From: PVC group bacterium | GTDB lineage: Bacteria > Verrucomicrobiota > Kiritimatiellia > CAIKKV01 > CAITUY01 | DNA length: 34,727 bases | Direction of reading: 5' to 3' | Assembly: GCA_945890715.1 (NCBI GenBank) | Contig: CAMDCX010000016.1 | Location: 1-34,727 of the forward strand | Shown here: in pieces, positions 8,314-15,970 of the stretch | Position numbering within the stretch: the stretch's first letter is position 1 | Layout: each line of letters opens with the position of its first letter | Program-made: the position numbers and the translations under genes | Notes under the pieces: model-generated | Seen by the model: only the letters and a program-made list of their open reading frames with translations | The model's database searches: none | Told to the model about the DNA's origin: nothing

Positions 8314-11300
8314 TTATTGACCGGGCGCCATCGCTGCAGGAACGGTCATGCCCCCGCTTAGGGCGGACGGCTTATCCTTCGCACCGGGCTTGGCGGTGTC
8401 CTGATGCGGCTTCCGAATCAACTGCCCGCTCGGATCCACAAGTTTGGCGGTCACGAAAATCAGCAGATTTTTTTTGACGCTCTTCTCAGACTTGGAGCGA
8501 AACAGAGCGCCCAGAAGGGGAATGTCGCCTAGAATCGGAATCTTGTCGTTCGTCTTTTCCAATGCCTCCGTGATCAAGCCACCCATGACCACCGTAGCGC
8601 CGTCATAGATTGAAATCTTTGTTTCAACCGAACGAACCTGAAAGAAGGGCTGCGGCATGTTCAAGGTCGACTCGGAGCCGTCGGCGCGACGCACGGTCGA
8701 ACCGTATTGGTACCAGATCGGCTCCGTGACCACCTGGGGCTTCATGGTCAGGTTGATCATGTTTCCATCCGGACTGACTTCCGGCATCACATTCAGAATG
8801 ACTCCCACCTCGCGGGTGGTAAAGTCCTGGGGTGTCACGGTGGTTTCCTGAATCATATTCGCCTGATTGTTGCCGCCACCCCCCACATTTTGACCGATCG
8901 AACCGCCCTGAATTTGGAAGGAACTCGGGTAGATATACTCGATCACCACTTTGATGGTGGCTTCGTTACCGGATTGAGTCGTCACCTTCGGGGCGGACAG
9001 AAGATCGGCATTCCCATTCTGCTCCAAGGCGTGAAGAATCATGGTGATATCCGGGTTTGTCAGCACACCGGCAATGCTCGCCATGGCACCCATGGAGCCC
9101 TTGCCCCCTCCGAGCGGGGTTTCCTTGCCGTTGGCGTCGGCTCCATAGAACCGTAATCCTTTGGTCAGACCCCCTCCAGTCGAATTGGCATTCATCTGGA
9201 CACGGGGATTTGAGGAAAGAGGAGCAAACGGATTCGCGTTATTCTTGACCATCATCTCCCAATTGTCAGTCAGCAACCATTCCAGTCCGGCTTCATACAT
9301 GTCGGTTTCGTTGACCTCGACAAAGCGTGCCTCGATTTCAACCTGTTGGGGTACCACATTCAATTCGGAAAGAATTCTCTCGAAGACCACCAGGTTATCC
9401 GCCGTGTTGGCCACAATCACTTTTCCGATGGCGGAATTATAAGTGATGGAAGATCCTTTGGGGAAATTAACGCCCATGTTTGAAAAATACCCCTTGAGAT
9501 CGGATGGCACCGCATCCCCGATCCCGTCTCCAGCATCGAGGGCAACCTTCTCACGCCCCCCAATGCGACTGACCGTCGGCATCGCTGTCCCCGCCTGCTG
9601 AACGCGCTCAATAAAAGTAGGCTCAACGGGATACATGCGCATTTCCATGGAATCGGGCGACCAATCCACGGGGACAATCATCACAACCTCTCCGTCAAGA
9701 CGCCACTTCAACCCGGCCACACTCGTGATAATTTTAAGAGCGTTATATAGCGTAATGTACCGCGCAGAGAACGTCACCTCAGGAACACCCGAAGAGGCCG
9801 CTTTTTCAGCAGGCGCCCCGAAGACATCATCTGCGGCTCCGCCAGCGGCTGGTTTCGGAGCCGCAGAGGTTCCGAGACCAAGATTAAGGATGATGTTAAC
9901 CCCCTTCTTGGATTCGTCGTCCGTGGTCTTGTCACAATCCCGACTCCGCTTATTCAGGAAATCCACCACATCATGCATATTCGCCTGACGAAACTCGATT
10001 TCGTCAATGACGATCTTCTTCATTTTTTCTTCCAGAAGATTGTTGGGCGTGGTGGTCACCGTCGGACCCGGAGCCTCCTTGCCCTTGACCACCTTGTATT
10101 TTGAATTCCAAGCATCGCGAACTTCCGCTTTCATTTTCCGGGAGGTGGCGTCACGTTCCGCCGTTTTGTTCCCATATTCCCGCTCCCCAAGAACCTTGAG
10201 ATAGCGCATAGCCTCCCGGTTGTCGGGGTCGAGCCCCAACACCGATTCAAAACGGGACCTTGACTCCGCATACTCGCGCTTCACCATAAACTCCCGGCCA
10301 AGACGCATGTATTTTTCAACTTCCGTCTCACTGGGATTCACTTCCGTAACGGTTTCCGAACTAACCGTTTCATCCTTTTTCTTCATCGCGTCAAGCAAGG
10401 CGGCAAGCCTGGGATTGTTGGGACGTTGTTTGAGAAATTCTTGCCCCTTCAACACAGCTTCCCCTTCCTTGCCGTCCTTCACCATTTTCCGGATAAGCTG
10501 GTATTCACATTCTGGAATCTGCGCAACGGCCCGAGCCCGGAGTGCCATGCACTGGGGTACGACGGGCAATTTGTTAAGAGCCATCTTATACTGATCACCG
10601 GCCGTGGCGTAGTCCCCATTTTTTAACGCCTTCTCAGCGCTGTCCATGGCCATGCGTCCATCCAGTTCACGAGCCTTTCTCCGAACGACTTCCTGATCGG
10701 CAATCGTGGTTGCAATCTTGACTCGTTCCTCAGTTCCCATATTTTTAACGGCTGCCTCCAGCGCAGCCTTTGTGCCGGCATCAGGAGACACAGCCGCCTC
10801 GATCACAGGAGCCTGAGCAACGGGTTCCAAAACCGGTTTCGCGGGCTCCTCAACAACCGGGGCGGGCGCAACAACCGCCGCCGCAGGCGCTTCGGAAACT
10901 GGCGCAGGTGCAGGAGCAAGCTCTTCAACAACCGGGGCAGGCGCAGGAGCAAGCTCTTCGACAACCGGGGCAGGCGCAGCAGTGGGCGCAGGAGCAAGCT
11001 CTTCAACAACCGGAGCAGGCGCAGCAGTGGGCGCAGGAGCAAGCTCTTCAACAACCGGTTCAGGCGCAGCAGTGGGCGCAGGAGCAAGCTCTTCAACAAC
11101 CGGTTCAGGCGCAGCAGTGGGCGCAGGAGCAAGCTCTTCGACAACTGGGGCAGGCGCTTCGATCTCCGGCTTTTTCTCAGCATCACCCGGAACGACCGGC
11201 GCGGATTCTGCAACCCCTTCGGCCTGATTCATTTCCTGAAGCAGAACTTGAGTGCCCGTATCCTGTCCCTGTGAAAACCCCTGCCAACCAGACGTAAAAT

Positions 11301-11346
11301 TTATCAGGACAACGATTAGAAAACTGCACATCACATTGAATCTCAT
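8314..11346 (-). CDS. Type IV pilus/type II secretin-family outer membrane protein, Amuc_1098-like
   Basis: Signal peptide, P/A/E-rich repeat region, TPR-like region, N-domains (YNSAIGKVIVANTADNLVVFERILSELNVVPQQVEIEARFVEVNETD) and C-terminal secretin domain (VGVILNVMPEVSPDGNMINLTMKPQV...GATVVMGGLITEALEKTNDKIPILGDIPLLGALFRSKSE). Confidence 0.9.
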   Translation of the reverse strand: MRFNVMCSFLIVVLINFTSGWQGFSQGQDTGTQVLLQEMNQAEGVAESAPVVPGDAEKKPEIEAPAPVVEELAPAPTAAPEPVVEELAPAPTAAPEPVVEELAPAPTAAPAPVVEELAPAPTAAPAPVVEELAPAPAPVVEELAPAPAPVSEAPAAAVVAPAPVVEEPAKPVLEPVAQAPVIEAAVSPDAGTKAALEAAVKNMGTEERVKIATTIADQEVVRRKARELDGRMAMDSAEKALKNGDYATAGDQYKMALNKLPVVPQCMALRARAVAQIPECEYQLIRKMVKDGKEGEAVLKGQEFLKQRPNNPRLAALLDAMKKKDETVSSETVTEVNPSETEVEKYMRLGREFMVKREYAESRSRFESVLGLDPDNREAMRYLKVLGEREYGNKTAERDATSRKMKAEVRDAWNSKYKVVKGKEAPGPTVTTTPNNLLEEKMKKIVIDEIEFRQANMHDVVDFLNKRSRDCDKTTDDESKKGVNIILNLGLGTSAAPKPAAGGAADDVFGAPAEKAASSGVPEVTFSARYITLYNALKIITSVAGLKWRLDGEVVMIVPVDWSPDSMEMRMYPVEPTFIERVQQAGTAMPTVSRIGGREKVALDAGDGIGDAVPSDLKGYFSNMGVNFPKGSSITYNSAIGKVIVANTADNLVVFERILSELNVVPQQVEIEARFVEVNETDMYEAGLEWLLTDNWEMMVKNNANPFAPLSSNPRVQMNANSTGGGLTKGLRFYGADANGKETPLGGGKGSMGAMASIAGVLTNPDITMILHALEQNGNADLLSAPKVTTQSGNEATIKVVIEYIYPSSFQIQGGSIGQNVGGGGNNQANMIQETTVTPQDFTTREVGVILNVMPEVSPDGNMINLTMKPQVVTEPIWYQYGSTVRRADGSESTLNMPQPFFQVRSVETKISIYDGATVVMGGLITEALEKTNDKIPILGDIPLLGALFRSKSEKSVKKNLLIFVTAKLVDPSGQLIRKPHQDTAKPGAKDKPSALSGGMTVPAAMAPGQ
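10913..11160 (-). repeat. In-frame tandem repeat in secretin N-terminal region: six copies, spacing 33 bp once then 45 bp four times
   Basis: GGAGCAAGCTCTTC occurs at 10913, 10946, 10991, 11036, 11081, 11126; encodes (A)P[AE]PVVEELAPAPTAA repeats. Confidence 0.9.
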
Positions 11347-11400
11347 AGAGTTATCTCCTTAATATCCAAAACAGAAAAAAGGCAAAATCCCCATGAATGG

Positions 11401-12414
11401 CTAGGGCTTCACCGGTTGCGATTCAGACATTTTGCTCTCAATCCATACATCCAGACTGCGGGAAGGGTCGTTTATTAATACACGCTTCCCTTGTGTGTCA
11501 ACTTTTTTGACCTTGTAACTGGATCCCTTCAAGTCAAAATCGATATCAGGGCGGACTGCGAAAACCGCCTCATCAATCAAGGAAATCAGCTTGATCTCAT
11601 AATCATCACGAGGCACCTGGCGCCCCTTGATCAATGGAATCTTTTTGCCATTGTGTTCCAAGGTGAGCGTGGGTCCCTCCTGGGCATGCTCGTCATAGGC
11701 ATGGAGCGTAATACCCTCCGCTTTCTCTCCGAGCTTCTTCCAATAGGTTCGACCACCCGAGCGAAGGTTGATTTGGAAAATCAGGTTGGTTCCGGCCTTG
11801 CTGACCCCCTTGAAAATCATCCGGAACGGAATGGGCTTGATCTCAGCAACACGAATCTTGGCAAGGTAGGGAGGATGGCTTTCAGGATCCTTGGGATCCG
11901 TCTTCCATTCATATTCCTCACGCGTGGTAAACCCATCGTTGTCGGGATCCGTATTAACAACGTCCCCGTCGAAGGCGAACACCCCGTGCTTCTCCTCCCA
12001 TTCATCCGGAATGCTGTTATGATTCCGATCAACGATTTCAGTTTTATCGATCGGCTGCGGCGCTCCACACACTAAAAACGTACAATTAGTCGCGGCATAG
12101 GGGATTGGACGATCACAGTTCACGCATTTCACGCGAAGTTCCGGAGTCAGCAACGCCAGTGGCCAGGCCTCATTCTGAAAGGGAGCACCCAGTGCCGTCA
12201 GGGCGCTTCGAAACATTGAACGATCCGGTGGCAACGCCTGTTCAAAGGCGGGCTTAAGCGACTTCAATTCCCTGTCGAATCGCTTCTCAGCCGTTTTCTG
12301 CCCCTGGGCCATAAACGCGAGGACGAGCACCGAAACCAGAAGGACGAGCAGAACTCCGGCCGCGATAATTCGGTCGTAGTTTTTCTTAAACCAAGCTCCA
12401 ATCCCGGCCACCAT
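11401..12414 (-). CDS. Amuc_1099-like pilus-system inner membrane protein with Cys cluster and Ca-binding-like Asp repeats
   Basis: Single N-terminal TM (IIAAGVLLVLLVSVLVLAFMAQ), VKCVNCDRPIPYAATNCTFLVCG, DRNHNSIPDEWEEKHG and NTDPDNDGFTTREEYEWKTDPKDPESHP; position between the secretin and the Amuc_1100-like gene. Confidence 0.7.
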   Translation of the reverse strand: MVAGIGAWFKKNYDRIIAAGVLLVLLVSVLVLAFMAQGQKTAEKRFDRELKSLKPAFEQALPPDRSMFRSALTALGAPFQNEAWPLALLTPELRVKCVNCDRPIPYAATNCTFLVCGAPQPIDKTEIVDRNHNSIPDEWEEKHGVFAFDGDVVNTDPDNDGFTTREEYEWKTDPKDPESHPPYLAKIRVAEIKPIPFRMIFKGVSKAGTNLIFQINLRSGGRTYWKKLGEKAEGITLHAYDEHAQEGPTLTLEHNGKKIPLIKGRQVPRDDYEIKLISLIDEAVFAVRPDIDFDLKGSSYKVKKVDTQGKRVLINDPSRSLDVWIESKMSESQPVKP

Positions 12415-13391
12415 TATTTTACCCCTCCCGGCTGTTTCTCAGGCGCTGGAGCCTGGGGTTTTGAAAACTGAAACACATCCATATCCATCTTAATGGTTAA
12501 TAGGTTTTCGCGCCCGCAGACAACCCGATAGTCCCGCGTTTTGGGAACTTCTTTCTCAGTCTCGATACCACCGGCTTCTTTCGCCGCCCCGCCTGCGCCA
12601 TCCTTGCGCTCAAATACCTTTTCATCTCCCTTAACCTCCAGACGGGTCACCACGGTGAAAATCGAATTGTTGGCAAGTTCGTTAAGGATCTTCATCAGGC
12701 CGCTTTCGCGCGCCTTGAACTGAACTGAAAAACGCCACCGGCCGTAAAGCTGTCCCTCAGGAACAAGCCCCGCTCCCGAATCCACACTGTTTTTCATCTC
12801 GATCTCACCACCCCGCGCGGCGACCGGCACCTTGCCTGCGGAGCCAGCCACGGCATCCACCTCAAACTCCTGCCGGGCAACAGCATCCAGAGAGCTGATG
12901 TTTCCAGCGTACAAGGCCAGACAAAGCGCCTCGACAATCTTAAGTTGCTGAGTCAGCCGCGGCACATCCTGGGGCGCGGGAAGATCTCCCTTTATATGAC
13001 GTCCAAACCCGAAATCAAACGCCTTAGGAACGGCGATTCCTCCGGCCACGGCCTTCGCCAGCAAATTTCGCTGCGTATCGAAAAATTGCGTGATGAAACG
13101 AGCCGGACTTTGCACCACCGGCTCAACCTGCCCCGCCCCCATCGCCGACTGAAGATCCAGCACCTCCTGCTTGATCGTTTGGATATTCTCCCGCTCCAGA
13201 CTGAGGTTGGCCGTCGAAGGAAAGGGATTCTGGCCATACAGAAATTCCAGGCGTTTCTTGTTCTCCTTTAACACGGTTTCAGCGTCGGTGAAGTGCAGAA
13301 ACTTCAACACCACCAGCGCCACAGCTCCCAGAAAAAGAAGCCCCAGCACCAGCGCCAAGGCAATCACGATTATTTTCCGTTGAGATTGCAT
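12414..13391 (-). CDS. Amuc_1100-like pilus-associated protein
   Basis: N-terminal TM, coiled region, FDFGFGRH and C-terminal NLLTIKMDMDVFQFSKPQ resembling the Amuc_1100 family end; gene-order context; TAATG overlap with the next gene. Confidence 0.7.
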   Translation of the reverse strand: MQSQRKIIVIALALVLGLLFLGAVALVVLKFLHFTDAETVLKENKKRLEFLYGQNPFPSTANLSLERENIQTIKQEVLDLQSAMGAGQVEPVVQSPARFITQFFDTQRNLLAKAVAGGIAVPKAFDFGFGRHIKGDLPAPQDVPRLTQQLKIVEALCLALYAGNISSLDAVARQEFEVDAVAGSAGKVPVAARGGEIEMKNSVDSGAGLVPEGQLYGRWRFSVQFKARESGLMKILNELANNSIFTVVTRLEVKGDEKVFERKDGAGGAAKEAGGIETEKEVPKTRDYRVVCGRENLLTIKMDMDVFQFSKPQAPAPEKQPGGVK

Positions 13392-13394
13392 AAA

Positions 13395-15122
13395 TTATGC
13401 CTCCCCCGTAACGGTCTTCTTATTTTGGATGGGGAGAACCACGACCGGCTCGACCGCCTTGACCGACGGCGGAACCGTTCGGTCACACGGCTTCGCATTC
13501 AATCCGATTTCAACCGTAAATTCTGTGGCGAAATCGGTCCCTTCAACAGGCTTGATTCGCTTGATCTGAAGGTCATCCGAGAAATATCCGATGGATTTCA
13601 GACTTGCCACATACTCGGTGATAGCCTGATTGGTAACCTTGTCGCTAAACGCCATGCCCCGGATTTCCAGCCGTATCGCCGTCGCCTTCGCGTCCTTGGG
13701 AGTCATCAACCGGACACTCGTCAACCACATCCCCGGCGCCAGTCGTTGATGAAGACCATTCATCATAACCACCCAACGGGTCCGCGCAACAATCAGCCCA
13801 TTCAAGTCCTCAGCCTTGGCGTACAACTGTTCCTTTTGTTTGGAAAATTCCCCCAACTTGAGATTGGGCGACTCAAGGGCTTCCAGCCGCCCCTGGACCA
13901 TATCCCGCCTCTTTTCAGCCAGGGTGGACATCCGGTGCAGAAACAATCCGAACACAAGCACGGTTAAAACCAGTCCCGCCGCCGCCAAGCCAAAAAACGG
14001 AAGCCGCCGCTGTAGCACCTTGCGGGCGGCCAAAACGGGAGGCATGAGATTGATTTCGACCGGACAGGACAGCGTGCGTCGCAACGCCAAACCCACCACT
14101 TCGCCCAGCAGGTGAAGGTTCGCCGCCACCTTGTCGGACTCAATTGAGGAACTGACTGCCACATTGCGGAACGGATTCAGGAAATCAACCTCCGTTTTCA
14201 GCTTGTCCTTGAGAAACGTGTTGACGTGCGGAATCACGGAACATCCCCCGGTCAACAACACCATGCCGGGCTGGCTTCCGCCCTGCTGGCTACGGTAAAA
14301 ATTAATGGTTCGAATCACCTCGGCATGCAGGCGGGTCATGATATTGCGCACAATCTTGGAGGTACGGTCCGCCACCCCCACCTCATGCCCCTCATACACC
14401 CCGCCAAACCCTACAAACGCATGAGCCACCTTGAGCTGCTCGGCCTCCTCAAAGGAGAGCTCAAATTCCTTCATCACATCCTTGGTGATCATCGTTCCCG
14501 CCACCGGAATGCTGCGACTGAAAATCTTCGTCCCCTCGACAAACACCACATTGGTCGATCGGGCACCCATGTCCAGAATCATGGTGCATCCCGGCAGGTC
14601 GGAATAGTTGTATCGCACCGCGTTGTAAAGAGCCAAAGGCGAAACATCCACCAGGATCGGATCCAGACCGGCCGCTTCAACGCAATCGGTCAGGTTTTTA
14701 ACCAAATCACCCTTGACCGCCACAAGCAGAACGCTCAGTTCCCCTGTCTCCTGGCCGACCAATTGATAATCCCACACCACCTCGTCCATCGGGAAAGGCA
14801 CATTCTGTTGCGCCTCATACTTGACGATCTGAGAAATCTTATCAGGCGTTACCGGGGGAAGCTTGACATAGCGAGGAAAAACCATCTGTCCCGATACCGA
14901 AACGGCCACGGCGCCAGGCCGGATGCCACTGCTTCGCATCGCGTCACGAATCCCCGAGACAATGTAAGCCGACGAATCCAGGGTCGTTTCAGGATCAAAT
15001 CCCAGGGGGGATACGGAATAGTTGACCAGCTCAAGGCTCGTCGTTTCAATAATCCTGAATTCAGCAAGAACCAGCTTACTGTTTCCGATATCCAATGCCA
15101 GAATACGGTCTGATCCAAACAT
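13395..15122 (-). CDS. Amuc_1101-like PilM-type actin-fold ATPase fused to PilN-like TM/C-terminal domain
   Basis: PilM: ILALDIGNSKLVLAEF...VSGQMVFPRYVKLPP...YEAQQNVPFPMDEVVWDYQLVG...MILDMGARSTNVVFVEG...VLLTGGCSVIPHVNTFL; then FFGLAAAGLVLTVLVFGLFLH TM and PilN-like periplasmic part. Confidence 0.88.
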   Translation of the reverse strand: MFGSDRILALDIGNSKLVLAEFRIIETTSLELVNYSVSPLGFDPETTLDSSAYIVSGIRDAMRSSGIRPGAVAVSVSGQMVFPRYVKLPPVTPDKISQIVKYEAQQNVPFPMDEVVWDYQLVGQETGELSVLLVAVKGDLVKNLTDCVEAAGLDPILVDVSPLALYNAVRYNYSDLPGCTMILDMGARSTNVVFVEGTKIFSRSIPVAGTMITKDVMKEFELSFEEAEQLKVAHAFVGFGGVYEGHEVGVADRTSKIVRNIMTRLHAEVIRTINFYRSQQGGSQPGMVLLTGGCSVIPHVNTFLKDKLKTEVDFLNPFRNVAVSSSIESDKVAANLHLLGEVVGLALRRTLSCPVEINLMPPVLAARKVLQRRLPFFGLAAAGLVLTVLVFGLFLHRMSTLAEKRRDMVQGRLEALESPNLKLGEFSKQKEQLYAKAEDLNGLIVARTRWVVMMNGLHQRLAPGMWLTSVRLMTPKDAKATAIRLEIRGMAFSDKVTNQAITEYVASLKSIGYFSDDLQIKRIKPVEGTDFATEFTVEIGLNAKPCDRTVPPSVKAVEPVVVLPIQNKKTVTGEA

Positions 15123-15128
15123 AGCGTC

Positions 15129-15770
15129 CTACTTCAAAGCCTCATAGTCATCAAAGTTGACGAGGGCAAATGGGGTTTTCGACCTGTCCACGACATACCC
15201 TTGCACCGGAACCAATTCCGGCCTTTTCCACCAGTCCTGAGGGAGCGGCTTGCCGGGGCCGAGCTTGCCCTCAGAAAGCGTGCCGACCACCTCCCCCTTG
15301 ATCACGGCCTCCACCGCCACCCCGATCACGTCACCAAACCGGGCCAAACCCGCCGGCCGGATGTAGGCAGACCCCATCCGGCTCCGCCCGCGCGCCACAT
15401 CGACATAGGTAACCGTCCCTTTAAGCAAAGTAAATTTGGCTGTTTCGCGGTTTTTCAGAAGGGCAAAAAAATGAAAAATAATTTCGTCCTGCCATTCCGG
15501 TTCGGTATCAAATTGAAGTCCGAGTTCCACCCAATTCCGGGATTCCCCCCGTCGATTCCCTGAGGAATTCGAGCCTTGCATGATGCTTCGGGGCCCGAGC
15601 CCCGTCAACTCCCTCAGCCGGATCATTCCCCCGGCACCCAAGGCGGATCTACCAGCATTGACAGGAGTGCCCCTGCTGGAGATCGCCTGAGCCAGCGCCT
15701 GGCCATCGCCCATCGCCAAAGCCAACACCACATAAACCCAGATTTTCCAAGCCATGCAATCGGTTTTCAT
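15129..15770 (-). CDS. Amuc_1102-like pilus-system exported protein
   Basis: Signal peptide (MAWKIWVYVVLALAMGDGQALAQA), first gene of the Amuc_1102-1098-like cluster; NWVELGLQFDTEPEWQDEIIFHFFALLKN; assignment largely by synteny. Confidence 0.6.
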   Translation of the reverse strand: MKTDCMAWKIWVYVVLALAMGDGQALAQAISSRGTPVNAGRSALGAGGMIRLRELTGLGPRSIMQGSNSSGNRRGESRNWVELGLQFDTEPEWQDEIIFHFFALLKNRETAKFTLLKGTVTYVDVARGRSRMGSAYIRPAGLARFGDVIGVAVEAVIKGEVVGTLSEGKLGPGKPLPQDWWKRPELVPVQGYVVDRSKTPFALVNFDDYEALK

Positions 15771-15826
15771 CAGGCCCTCCTATACGAATAAAGCCGGAAC
15801 AAATAAACCAATACCAGAATCGGGGC

Positions 15827-15854
15827 AGTATAGAGTGAGGCCGATTAAGGTCAA
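15827..15854 (-). promoter_or_regulatory. Putative sigma70-type promoter for the pilus-like operon (TTGACC-16-TATACT)
   Basis: Minus strand: -35 TTGACC (15849-15854), 16-bp spacer, -10 TATACT (15827-15832), about 57 bp upstream of the 15770 start. Confidence 0.55.
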
Positions 15855-15970
15855 AACAAAAAACACACAGATTCGCAAATGAAGGCCCCCCGGGGGGGGC
15901 AAAAACACCTTCAGCTCCCTGCGCCGTCCTCTTTCTGCTTGATTTTCAGGCTCTTCCGATTTAATGAGCA

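Noticed and set aside
10913-11160. Possible CRISPR array
   Set aside because: Repeats are contiguous in-frame units without unique spacers and encode a continuous protein segment.
10770-11297. Q/P/A-rich 175-aa plus-strand ORF and 136-aa R/L-rich minus-strand ORF over the secretin repeats
   Set aside because: Alternative-frame translations of the 45-bp repeat array inside the secretin gene.
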